The position numbers and the translations under genes are program-made. A stretch of DNA of 64,000 nt from Diplonema japonicum. Lineage: Eukaryota > Euglenozoa > Diplonemea > Diplonemida > Diplonemidae. Below the pieces are notes generated by a model that was not told the DNA's origin, ran no database searches, and saw only the letters and a list, made by a program, of their open reading frames with translations. Shown piece by piece: positions 41,132-52,230 of this stretch (positions within the stretch are counted from its first letter, which is position 1; the number at the start of each line of letters is the position of its first letter). The stretch is taken from assembly GCA_964019335.1 (NCBI GenBank), contig OZ025695.1, positions 1-64,000 of the forward strand. The letters run 5' to 3'.

Positions 41132-42574
41132 CTACAATATAGATGTGTCAAGGCTATCCCCCGCCTCAGGTTCAGGTGGCACCTGCCGCGTGTTTGTGGT
41201 GGTCAAGACAATACATACCACGACACACTTCTTAGCTTTGACCTCTTCGTTCATGACGTTCGTAAGATTGGCAACAGCATCTCGCATCCCTAGGCATGAC
41301 TTGAGAGAGGGGCTGCCTTGCTGCAGGTCCTGCACTGCTTGAGTAAAAGCACACGCTGCAACTGAAGCCGTATCTTCGCGGTTTGGGCTCGGACTAAGGC
41401 TCAGTGTGGCGGACTCGTGTGTGCCCCTCCCTTCCATCGCTACCTTCACGTCGTCCATCTGCTTTGTGAGCACAGCAACTCTCTCATTGGCAGACGATAC
41501 TTCTTTCCGTAGCGCTTTCATCTTGTCAATAGTGTTCATCAGCACTTGCATCAGATACTCTGCTGGGACGATGTCCTCCTCGTGCCACACTGCATGCACA
41601 TGCACGGCTGCTGTCTTCCATGCATTCGTTGCCCCGTCGTACGTGAGCCACTCCTGTGCCTGAGGGTCGCCCTCCTTGTCCTTCGACCTGATGTATCCAA
41701 CTCCTGTAGCCATCTGGGACGTGAATCCCACGGTCCACCTATCATCATGGCAGTAGACACACAGCTTATCTCTCGTCCACGTGGGGCGCCCTTCGTGCTC
41801 GCTACCTAATTTGTAGCACCCCACAACCTGCGCTGCATTGAAGGCCACCACCAGCAGCCGAAGAGGCCTCCTGTCCACTACGATTTTGTTTGCAGCTACC
41901 GCCTTTTCTATCTGCCCTGTCAGTGCTGCCGCTTGCGACTTCTCGAGCTCCAGATCGTTCTTCAGTCTGCCGACCTCTAGTTCCGACTCCTTCAAAAGCG
42001 TCTGTACCTTGATGAGGTCAGTTGTCGAAGTGTGTTGTAATCTCGCCACCTCTGCTGAAGCCTTCATGTGCTCCTGCTGCAGCCTACTCAACTCCAGCTC
42101 ATACATTGTTTTGATTCTTATGTTCTCACCTCTGAAGCCTTTAAGCTCTTCGCAGAGATTAGCTTCCCTCTCTGCTTCCAGTCGGGCCTCTGCCCGGAGG
42201 CGCAGGATGAGCGTGTTGGCGTTCGCGAGGTCCTTTTGCAGCTGCGCGCATTGTGAGCTGGCGTCGTCTCTTGCTTGGAGGACCTCCGTGAAGCCTTGCT
42301 GTCCGAGCCGCAAGGCCTGTACCTCTTCGAACAGGTTGTCGCGCTCTTCGCGTACCTCTTCAAGCTCCTCTTCGACTTCGACAAGTTCACACCGTACCTC
42401 TGCACACTCCCTCTCGGCAGCTGCCCGCCTTGCATTCACGTCCATCATGGCTACTCGAAGGTCTTCATCTTCCCGCACCTGCTGCTGCTGTGCTGCTGTT
42501 GGGAGAGGCGGCAGAGGCGAGAGCGGCATGATGGGCGGCTCACCGTCACCGTGTGTCTGGTCATGGTGCACCAT
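41132..42574 (-). CDS. Coiled-coil protein with a novel C-terminal globular region
   Basis: 468 aa from two exons (42574-41219 and 41182-41132). The 36-nt intron is a multiple of three and stop-free, so it could also be retained. A Pro-rich 30-aa head is followed by about 200 residues of heptad-rich coiled coil (RAAAERECAEVRCELVEVEE; LLKESELEVGRLKNDLELEK). Then comes a globular part rich in aromatics (RLLVVAFNAAQVVGCYKLG; CVYCHDDRWTVGFTSQM; AWKTAAVHVHAVWHEED) and a second short coil. I do not recognise the globular part. ATG directly follows GATGACAG. Confidence 0.7.
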   Translation of the reverse strand: MVHHDQTHGDGEPPIMPLSPLPPLPTAAQQQQVREDEDLRVAMMDVNARRAAAERECAEVRCELVEVEEELEEVREERDNLFEEVQALRLGQQGFTEVLQARDDASSQCAQLQKDLANANTLILRLRAEARLEAEREANLCEELKGFRGENIRIKTMYELELSRLQQEHMKASAEVARLQHTSTTDLIKVQTLLKESELEVGRLKNDLELEKSQAAALTGQIEKAVAANKIVVDRRPLRLLVVAFNAAQVVGCYKLGSEHEGRPTWTRDKLCVYCHDDRWTVGFTSQMATGVGYIRSKDKEGDPQAQEWLTYDGATNAWKTAAVHVHAVWHEEDIVPAEYLMQVLMNTIDKMKALRKEVSSANERVAVLTKQMDDVKVAMEGRGTHESATLSLSPSPNREDTASVAACAFTQAVQDLQQGSPSLKSCLGMRDAVANLTNVMNEEVKAKKCVVVCIVLTTTNTRQVPPEPEAGDSLDTSIL

Positions 42575-43261
42575 CTGTCATCTAGACTGTGGGGTGAGGT
42601 GGCATCGGCAAAGCAAGTGCTTGTGCAAAATGTAATTTACGTAGTTTGTTTTTCTTAGCTTAGGTTTTGTTTATTGCCGTGGTTTCTTGTTTTCTTTTTT
42701 TTTTCTTCTTCTAACACAATATGATTCTTACACAATACTCGAATTGGATTATAGAACAGAAAAAGAACGGGAGGCTAAATGCACAATCGTAGCGTTGCCA
42801 CATGCGTGCAGATCCCAACCGCCACCATTCTATGATCGCTGGGGGAAACAAATAAAATGAAAAAGAAAAGGAAAAATATGGCCAGTACTCTCTGCTATTT
42901 GTCACAATTCGAAGCCCAGAAACCTGAAACATTTTTGGTTACATGAAACCGAGTTGCGAAGAAATAATCTGAAGTGAAGGAAAGTACATTTGATAAAAGG
43001 TAGTCTCGATGATGACTACTTTTTCTTTTTGCATTCCAAAAATCCGTTAGGGACGAAATAGCGGAAATCTGACCACAGTAAAACTCGTTTTTTTTTTTTT
43101 TTTTTTTTTTTTTCGCTCGAGTAAGGGAGAACAAAAAGAATAAGAAGAGAAAGAAAAAAAAAAAAAAGCGAAAAAAAACTAATCAAAATAAAAGGTTTTC
43201 AAAAAAAAAAATATTTGGCCTTTTTTTTTTTTTTTTTTTTTTTTTTCCCCAAACCAGACCG
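42575..43261. other. Intergenic A+T-rich spacer
   Basis: Contains poly-T at about 43091-43113 and 43220-43246 and no coding signal. Confidence 0.6.
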
Positions 43262-43262
43262 T

Positions 43263-43689
43263 ATATAATAGCCTGCACGTTATAACGCAAGCATAACGTT
43301 ATCAAATTGACATATCAAAATACCCGGTATCATTAGAGAGTCCTTGTCTCCAGACGTTCCTGCCACCACACGATGCAGCGAAAGCGCTGTTCCCTCATGC
43401 ATCGTCTGGAGTCCCATTGATTCAGCAATCTCTCCTAACCTTGTAGAACAGCGATTTCTCATTCTCCAAATTTTTCACTGATTAAAAATAACATAAAATA
43501 ACGCACCCAAAATTCACCAAAATTGGGGTGGGCTTTGGCTGTCCCGATTGTCATATTTAGTGTTTCTGGACCCCATCTCGACATCTGCGGGGGCATAGAG
43601 GACCTCTGCGTGGCCAATTTTGCACTATTTAAATACCCGAACCGATTAAAATACCCGATTGGTATCGGTATAACGTGCAGGCTATGTTA
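43263..43689. mobile_element. MITE-like element with GCCTGCACGTTATA inverted termini
   Basis: TATAATAGCCTGCACGTTAT at the left end (from about 43263) is mirrored by ATAACGTGCAGGCTAT at the right end (to about 43687). The arms continue imperfectly inwards with AATACCCGG/CGGGTATTT blocks. Length is about 427 bp. Too short for a transposase; the 60-codon ORF inside (43280-43462) is not convincing. Confidence 0.75.
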
Positions 43690-44556
43690 TTTTCGGATTT
43701 AAAAAAAAAATGGGGCTTTGATTGCAACACTAGGTGGCGTTAAGCGTGCAATTTAAAAAAAAAGTGCTATAAAAAAGTAAAAGAAGAAGAAAAAAAAAGA
43801 AGTTATAAAAAAATAAAAACAAAAATCGGATGATATGGTCGCGTATTTCCAAAAGTCCTGACTATTGACAAGGATATCTTTTTGGTTTTCTCGTACAGTC
43901 TTTTTAACCCCATTTCTTTCAAATAAACCCTTTTTTTATTTGGCCTAAATCTGAGGGCTTTAATGGATCCAGATGGCCCAAAAGATTTGCTGCTTTTGGA
44001 AAGGGGGAACGAAAAACTCCCTAAAAGCTTTTGGAAAAAACGTGACCAAACGTTTATTCATTTTTCTGCCGCCACGCCTGAACAGGACTTAGAAGACAAG
44101 GTTTAGGTAGGGTGCTGCGACCCTTGTCTTTCCAATCACTCATCTTATCTTAAGAGGTGTGTTTTGCGGTTCTTGTCTTTTGGGAAGAAAAAAAAAAGAA
44201 ATTAAAAAAAAACGAGCCCTTCATTTGATGTGCGCACGAGATCTTTACCTACATAAAATTACTCATTACGCTGCCATCACCTAGTTTTTAGTCTCGAAAA
44301 AAAAAAAAAAAAAAAAAAAAAACACAGCTAGGTCAAAGGGAGCCTCTCAAGCATCTGGGGACCTGGATCCTGTTTCCCATCCCCACCTGTGTCCAAAAAT
44401 AGATTTAATTTCTTTTCCTTTTTGTCGTTCTCTCTTTAAAAAATAAAATAAAAAAAATGCTAGATCAAGCCGCACAAGAGGAGTACGTACGCCTATTAAA
44501 ATAGAAACACAATAAAAAAATATATATATAACTCACACGGTATATGCACTCTTTAC
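43690..44556. other. Intergenic A+T-rich spacer
   Basis: Nothing recognisable apart from homopolymers (poly-A at about 44297-44321). Confidence 0.6.
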
Positions 44557-47368
44557 CTAAAAGGAGGTCGTGACATCCCTACCACCATCACGGATGAGGA
44601 GTGTGGGGGGGAGGTGCTCCGTCAGCGTGCCTATGGACGCCATGTACTCACGGGTGGTGGCATCGTCAGGGAATTCTAGGAACTTGGACAGCTTGAACTT
44701 CGGCAGGTTCATGATGACAACGGACGCATTGGCCGAGTGCTGACGGATCAGCTCGTTCAGCTTCTTCGCCGCCTTCACGGACCCCGAGCTCTTAAGTTGC
44801 TGTTTTGCAAGCGACGACGCCGTCTCTAGCTGCTGCTGGTTCCCCGGCGTGTTCATCTGCTCGCTCGCAACAGCCAGCACATCCTTCACGCTCCACCTTG
44901 GGTAGGAGTACGTCTCCACGTAGTCGTTAAAGGGTATTGTGAAACACTCACATTTAAATCTCAGCTTAGCAAACAATGCCCGCACGCTGTCTGCCACCAC
45001 GGCCTCGTCGCTTCCCGCGTCCACCAGCGAGAAGCACCTAACCACCGTCTTCGACCAGTCCCTATGGTGGCTCAACAAGTGTGGGATTAAAAGTAACAGC
45101 CCGCCCCCATGAGGGTTCCACCATATGTCGATTGTCGACTCTTCGCTGTCCAGGTTTTTCGGGTAGTTCCCCTCGCTGCATAGGATGATGAGAGATTTGT
45201 GCAGAACTTCGCACATCCTGAGGGTTGACATGAAGGTTTTCCTTGTAGCAGGTGACGATTCCCACATGGCGTGCCACCCTTGCACGATCTGTGATGTGGT
45301 TTATTGTTGGTGTGTGGTGTGGTGTGGTGTGGTGTGGTGTGGTAAGCATACGATGTTTGGTTGGAACCGCCCCATCCCTGCAACTTGCAACAGGGCCGAG
45401 ATGCCTGTATCGAGGTCGCCCATCATCACCTCAACGAAGCACTTCATCTTCTTGCTGTGGCATAGGTTCGTGATGGCCTCCCTGGCCTCCACAATGTCGT
45501 ACTCGGGAAGCACGCTCATATCGTGCTCCACAACAGTCCCCAACACCTGCAAGCCCCGTGCGTGCCTCAGGTGAGACAGAAACATCACCAAATCCGGCTC
45601 CTCAAGAGTGGGCTTGCCGTTCTTCAGACTCACCTTCGTGAGCAGCATCAGGTTGGGGCGCCAGTTCTTTGAATGGACAGGGCCGTATTTATCTAACCTA
45701 AGCAGCGACTTTCTTGTTGTGTACCACCTCAAATCGAAGAGCGCGTCGCCCCAGTCATGCAGCTCACCACAAGTGGTGATGTACATGTAAACACACCTAA
45801 GTAACGTGAAGGCACAAAAAACAGACATACGCACTAGCAACACCAGCTCCTAAGGCAGCGAATGGGTTGATCAAGATCATCATTGTGACACAAAGGATAA
45901 GACCCCCGCCTGCTGTCCACGCGTTGGCGTGCTTGAAATCAGGTCGGAAGTTTGGGCTCCGAAGCACCATCAGCAACAAGCACGCTGCGTTGGTGAAGGT
46001 GTAGAAGGTGAGGTAGAAGATAGTGCATATGGGTGTTACGAAGTTGAGGTCGCCTACTAGACAGCAGGAAGCGGCAATGACCCATGTGCACAGGAGGGTC
46101 TTTCTGGGTTCTTTCTCTGGGTCCTCTCTGAGGAAATTCAGGACAGGAAGGGTCCCGTCGTACACGATGGCCTGAAGCAGGCGGGGGGCACCTGCGAAGC
46201 ACGCCAGCGCGGCACCAATGGTCGAGGACAGGATGGCGATCTGGACTACTATAGGGTGCGGGAAGGCCACGTCACTGGCAACTACAGTGTGCAAGCTCTT
46301 CAACTTGCCAGGGCCTACCGACATTGCGAAAAGGACCAAGTTGACAACATAGATCTGTGTATGTGGTGGTGGGGTGGGTGGGGACATACTACAGACGTGA
46401 CGCCGATGGCGGAGAGTGTCCCATTGGGGATACTTCGCGATGGATTCTTCAAAGCTGCCGAGAGGTTGGCCCCCGCAGTGATACCCGTGACGGAAGGGAA
46501 GAACAGCCCGAACATGTACTGCCAGTCGTAGCTGTCCTCGAAGTTAGCGTGCAGGTTGTCCCCCAGCTGGTTGTCCGTCCACATGCTTGTGATGCATGAT
46601 TTGTTCAGTCTGCAAAACTCAGCAGCGTCGCCTTCGTCGGCCTCCCACCCTGTCAGCAACCCCAGCCACATGCTGGCAATGCCGATGAGCGTTGCAGTGA
46701 GGAAGAAGGGTATCGCCTTGCTGACGTACTGCACACCGACGAACACGACGAACATGCACGCTAGCGAGAAGAGAACGCCCAGGACCTGGGGCTCAAGGCC
46801 GTTCATTCCAAGGTCTTCCTGCCCAATGCCCTCACGGATGGTCTCCACGGTACCCAAGAGGTACATGGGGATGGCGATGGTGGTGGCAAGGTAGAAGGAC
46901 ACACCGACGGCACCGCCGAACTCCGGACCAAGCGTGCGGCTGATCATGAAGTAGGTACCGCCTGCCTTGACTTGCCCATTGGTGGACAGGGCTGAGATGG
47001 ACAAGGTTGTCAGGGTGGTGGTCAGCACGCTGGAACACACAACCACTTGGGACCAGATGAGCCCTGCCTGCCCGCAGATCCATGGCTGCCTAAGGAACAG
47101 GATCACACCGAAGATGTTGGCCAAGCATGGAAAGAACACACCCTGAAGCGTGCCTAACTTCTTCGTCGGCTTCTCAACAAACGCCTCGCCGTCGTCCTTC
47201 CCCTTCAAAGGGTTGCTGGTCCCCATCATCGCAAGCACACCCTCGTCCTCGGGGCCTTCCCCAAACACCTCGAGGTGGGTGTCAGTCCTGTTTTTTTTTT
47301 TTTTTTTTTTTTTTTTTTTCCAAAAGTTTTAAAAGTAACAACAAAGCATACCCATAGGTTTTGACCAT
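44557..47368 (-). CDS. Cation-chloride cotransporter (SLC12, KCC-like)
   Basis: 871 aa from five exons (47368-47352, 47287-46390, 46354-45831, 45796-45352, 45288-44557). The first exon is just 17 nt, starts right after ATTGCAG, and is supported because it restores frame. The membrane domain opens with GVFFPCLANIFGVILFLRQP, the SLC12 first helix, and includes GGTYFMISRTLGPEFGGAVG and FFPSVTGITAGANLSAALKN. After the helices, ALLRL-type text (RKSLLRLDKYGPVHSKNWRP) leads into the cytosolic domain, ending with DIWWNPHGGGLLLLIPHLL and KLNELIRQHSANASVVIMNL. This is the KCC-type layout; ions are most likely K+ and Cl-. Intron 1 contains about 30 consecutive A residues before its CAG, and intron 4 (63 nt) holds an ACACC microsatellite. 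Confidence 0.9.
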
Positions 47369-48110
47369 CTGCAATTATCAGTACATGCAGTTGTTTGTGG
47401 TCCTGGGATGGGAGAGGTACTTTTTGCAAGCCAGAAGAAAAAAAAAAGGAAAATACATGATTATGCTTTTACTATTTCAATATTTGAACATTTCTTTTTT
47501 GTTTTCTTTTAGCGGAAGAGAGAAGAGTTTATGAGAGTGAAGGGGAACAAAGAAGGGGTCGTAGGAGGGAAGGGTAATAATACAAAAAAAGAAGAAGGAA
47601 AAAAAAAAGGGGGGGAAAAGGGCTGACAGTAGTACAAAAGCAATTTCAAACAAAGAAAATAACTCCTCATATCTATAAAGTGCAAAATCGAGAAGAGAAG
47701 AAAAAAGGGGGGGGCATGCTTACTTTAGAGATATGATGGGTTATAATTTAAAAATATTTTTCTTTTTTTTTTTTAAAGTTTTTTTTCGCTCGAGGATAAG
47801 AAAAAAAGAGAACGCAATAAACCTGCCAAATATTCTAGTTTGTAAACAACCAAAGATATTGCCAGAGGGGGACACACCACAAGGGGAATAATGGGTGGGT
47901 CACGGTCTTCTCGTCAAGAAGAAGAACGAATAAAGAAATCTCGACGTGCTTTTTTGTTTTCTTTTTTAGAATGACAAAACTACCGGAGGACAGATACCAC
48001 ACACGAAAAGGAAAGAACTGAGTGTCAAGAAAAACAAAGAGTAAAAACTGAGAGCCCCACCCTTTATAGGTACGTGAATAGATGAACAAGAGGACACAGA
48101 AGGCCGGATG
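47369..48110. other. Intergenic A+T-rich spacer
   Basis: Homopolymers and low-complexity DNA, no gene seen. Confidence 0.6.
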
Positions 48111-48335
48111 TGTTGCGCACCTTGACCGTGTCCCGCACCAGGTTGTCGCCCCCCAGCTCTTCCATCAACCTGTGCTCCGCCAAGAACTTGAACTGGGGCC
48201 CGGCCATCCCCTTGAGCTCACCCCTGTATATGTTGGCTTCGACCACGGTGCCATCCGCCCCCGTACCCTTCAGATAGATGTAGCCACCCTCCACACAATC
48301 CGAGTCAGTACTGGCCGACCGGGCCCGGGCCCGCT
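48111..48335 (-). mobile_element. 225-bp internal fragment of the retroelement terminal ORF
   Basis: Aligns without gaps to 5271-5495 with five mismatches that I can count (about 98% identical). Both ends are internal to the ORF, so there is no 3' tail. The minus strand reads the same peptide (GGYIYLKGTGADGTVVEAN). This is evidence of recent movement or recombination of that element. Confidence 0.93.
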
Positions 48336-49509
48336 GAATAAAAAAATATTCAATGTTGATATGGGCATTTCTACCACGGTAAGTGCCATAAACAGAAAAA
48401 CTCGAAAATTGTAAAAAAAAAAAAAAAAAAAGAAGAAATTGTGAAATTTACCGTAGAAGAAATGCCCGTCTTGTTTTCTTCCTCTTTTCTTTTTTTCTTT
48501 TTTTTTCTTTTTTTTTATTGCACTAGCTATTTTTAGTTCCTTTTTTAAATCTCACTATAGCTATATGAGATTTGACACCTCTTTTTTTTTTTTGTTTTTT
48601 TTTTTTTTTGTAGACCGAATTTCTTTTTTTGTAGGTCAGCGAACAGCATATCTGATGTCTTATATCTCCATGGTACCCCCACCTGGGAACAATATAAAAA
48701 AAAAAAAGAAAAGAAAAAAACACACCGTGGCATGCTTATCTTTTCATGATTCACTGGCACCATTACCTTTTCCGTCAATAGTTGCACTGGGGTTTGACAA
48801 CAATCTACTTAGCCAACATCCCTGTTGCTCCTTCTGCGACAATTAGGAGCATGAGGGTCTAAAAAGAAATTGGTCAAACCTTGGCTAGAAATATGACGAG
48901 GGAAAGAAGAAAAAGAAGAAAAAAAAAAGAGAGAGAATAAAAGTAGTCTGTCAAGAGGGGGCAAACGCCGCTGGCCTTCAGATTGTTACAGACCGTCTCA
49001 CCTCTTTTAGTAATCAACTGCACAGGCCGTCGAAGGAGGTGGAACCACACCGTTATTTTAAACTCATAAATCTTGAAAAGTTTTAAAATAAATGGCGCAT
49101 TGCTCTTTTTTTTTCTTTTTCCATCTTTTTTTTTTTTTACCACCTCTTTTTGTATCTTATGATTCCAATGTGTTACGCCATGTGTTCAGTTCTTGGGGGG
49201 GGGGGGGGGGGGATAGCTTGAAGAAATAAAAGAAATAATTCACTATGATGGGAATGTAAAAAAAAAAGAAAGAAGAAGAAAATAGCAACGAGGAGTGGGA
49301 GACATAATGTCAATAATCTTGCCTTTTCTTCTTTTTTTTTTTCCTTCCTCTTCTCATTCATTCTTTTTTTCTCCTTTTTTTTTTCGGATCGTAAAAACAC
49401 AAACAAAAACAAAAATAGCCACGCTTGAGGGAAGATTAACCTTCCGTTTCTTTTTTTTTTTTTTTCTTCGTTCCTTTCTTTTTTTTTTCTACCCACCTTT
49501 TCGCTGACA
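48336..49509. other. Intergenic A+T-rich spacer with one inverted repeat
   Basis: GGGCATTTCTACCACGGTAA at about 48363 is mirrored by TTACCGTAGAAGAAATGCCC near 48450-48469 (about 108 bp overall). The rest is homopolymer-rich, including poly-G at 49195-49212. Confidence 0.6.
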
Positions 49510-52173
49510 TCACTGTGAATTGATATCGCGCACCTGCCTACGCACAATGTCGATAGTCTTCTCCAGATCCGTTATCAGGGACCTTTGTTCAGAAAACCTC
49601 CCTGCCTTATCTTCAATGAGACCGTCTATCTGTCCCTTATGCTTATCCACGTTGTCAGACACATTCTGAATGCGGTCGCGGTAGCTGTTCGCCACCACCT
49701 GTATCTCCTCCATCTTCGAATCCGCGTAGCCAATCATCTCGTGTCGCACCCCATCCAATGCGGCGTGTTGCTGTGATTTTTTTTCATTTTATTATTTTTT
49801 TTATAGCAAATACCTCTTTTTTCTGTCCGTTTATCTTAGTCTCCAGCCTTGCTTCCACTTCCCTGACTCCCTTCTGCACGGTTTCGATTTCACTGTCGTG
49901 TGCCTGTTTGTTTTTACTAATTTAAAGACGCAAGGGGGGAAAGGGGGGGCACACCTCAAGACCCCTCTTCACGTCACGTTGCAGGCTCTGTAGCTCTTGC
50001 ATGAACTTCTTAATCTGAGTCCCCATGGCACGGTCAGAGTCCTGTTGGTGTTTGAATGACGTTTTCCTTAGTGTGTACCTGGCACTGTTCCACAGTGTCG
50101 CGGGTCTCGTACAGCTCACCGTACAGTTTGTTGAACAGCTCGTCGTACTTTTCAAGAGCCTTCCTGTCGACACCCTGCTGCTTCGGCTTGGCAAGTAGGG
50201 AGCTCACCTTGGCTTCCACATCGCTCACCCGTTCATTCAGCTCTTCCGTGTCGCCCCCTTCCTCTAGAGCAGTGACGCGACGGTCCAGCGTGCCCTGTGT
50301 TGAGGTATTCGTTTGTATTTCCTTCATACTATCAATGTCCTGCGTACTGTGTCAACAGCCTTTTGCAGGTTTTCGGCGGCAGCCTTTGACAGTGCGTGGC
50401 TGTCCACTTTGCTATCGATGCGGGCCGAGTCAGATGCCACCTATGGATGGTTGTGTTCACGCCGTGCTGCCATACTGTGTCCTGCAAGTCTTCGATGTCG
50501 TTCCGTATCTCGTGGATGGCAGTCGTGTTGCTTGTTACTTGTTTTTTTATCTGTGTTTCGTGTTCTTTTTCTTCTTTTCCAGCGTTGCGGCATACCCTCT
50601 CGATGTCCTCCTTGATATGTCTTGGTACGCCGTCCGAGACTGGCCTTACCTCCCCACGCCCTGTGGCGAAGGCTCCTTCTTGTAGGTCTTGTAGTTGTCT
50701 CTTCAGGGAGCTGCACGCATCTGCTGCCTCATGCACGTTGATGGTGTTCCCGTCGGTCGCCCTCTTTATCTCGCGGATTTGCTTGTCTTGCGCATCCAGC
50801 CTGCGCCTGTACGAGGCCTCGCCCTCGCTGAACTCCTGCCGCACTGCCTCTATCACGTGTCGCAGCCCGCTGTCTTCCCGTTGTTCAAGCTCAAGTTTTG
50901 CTAACCTATCTTCTAGCATCCTTTTCTTGGTGTTCTCCTGACCAATTTGTCGCAGCAGTCTTGCCTCTAAATCTCCAATTTCATGGTTTATGTTTTCGTT
51001 TGCCATTTTTGTCTCATCTCGCAGCTGCGTAAGGTCTCGTGCATCGCAGTAAGAGTCCTCTAGCTTCTTCACCCTCTTGCCCATCTCCCGCATGTCACGT
51101 GACGCCAGGATGTCGTCGTGGCCCTTGACTGCCCGCTCCAGGTCGTTCACTCTGCTGCTCGCATCACTCATTGTCACCTTCATAGTCTCCATCTCCATTG
51201 CCATGTCTGCTGAGTGGTTCTTGAGGCCCTTCTCCATGGCGGCCGAGACTTCCTTCAGGTGGTGCCACACATCATCATTGTACTCCGATGCCTTCTCCCC
51301 TGCTGCTTCCAGGGACTGTATCTTGCCTCGCAGGTCATCGCACGTCTTCTGCAGATCGTGCAGCTTGCTCTCACACCGCCTCTCGCTGTCTGCAATCTTG
51401 TGATGCACACCCGTCACTCGCTCCTGCAGTGCCTGAACGTGCTCCTGCAACCGTGAATCTTTGATTTCAGCCTTGTACTCATTCTTGATGTCCACTACGC
51501 TTCGTCGCAATGACGCGTTGCCCCTTTCTTCCCACAGGTCTGCCCAGTCGGCCAGCTGCTTGGCAACGTTCCTGTGTATAATAGTCTTGATGGTCCTGCA
51601 CGTTGTGCTGTAGGGCCCATTCAGATGTGGGCCGTCGGAATCCTTTTGGAGCTCCTCTTTCAGGGCTTTAAGGATTTCTGATTCATCACGTCGCACCACA
51701 GGCTCACGGGGCCGCTGCTCGACTGCAATCGTTAGCGTCTGCACCTGGTTCTCTAAGTTCTGCAGCGACGATTGCAAAGAATGCTGAAGTGTGTTGAAGC
51801 GCTGCTCCATTGAAGGGCCTGACGGCTGCGGCTGTGGTTGCAGCTTTGTGACAGATGTCGGTGCTGGGGAAGGAACAACAGGCTGCGGCGCAGGCGTGGG
51901 AGAGTGAGTCCTCGGCGGCGTCTGGTGCCACGTTTCTACAGAGTGCATACGCCTCGTAACTATTGGCGAGGCGAAGCGAGGGGACGAAGGTGGGGGGAGC
52001 TTCTCGACCCGAGGGGGGCTTTTGCTCACCATCTTCGGCTCCCTGGACACCTTAGGTTTTCCCCTAGGCGGCGACACGCATCTTGCTTCCAAGGGAGTGA
52101 ACGCCGAAGACGCACTCCCTTCTCTGTTGGCGTGTATACTCCGTGACTTTGACCTTGTGCGGCCGCCTACCAT
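49510..52173 (-). CDS. Large coiled-coil protein
   Basis: 820 aa from six exons (52173-50476, 50440-50330, 50294-50079, 50041-49955, 49903-49814, 49770-49510); introns 35, 35, 37, 51, 43 nt. The first 130 residues are basic and Pro/Ser-rich (KSPPRVEKLPPPSSPRF, TPAPQPVVPSPAPTS). From about aa 130 to the end nearly everything is heptad-repeat helix (LEARLLRQIGQENTKKRMLE, LERAVKGHDDILASRDM), like a filament, centrosomal or flagellar structural protein. No specific family can be named. CACACAG lies 4 nt upstream of ATG. The exon joins preserve frame throughout. Confidence 0.85.
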
Positions 52174-52230
52174 CTTTCTGTGTGGGTGTTGCTATGTAGT
52201 GGCGGAAGTAAAATAAACTATCAGCACTAA

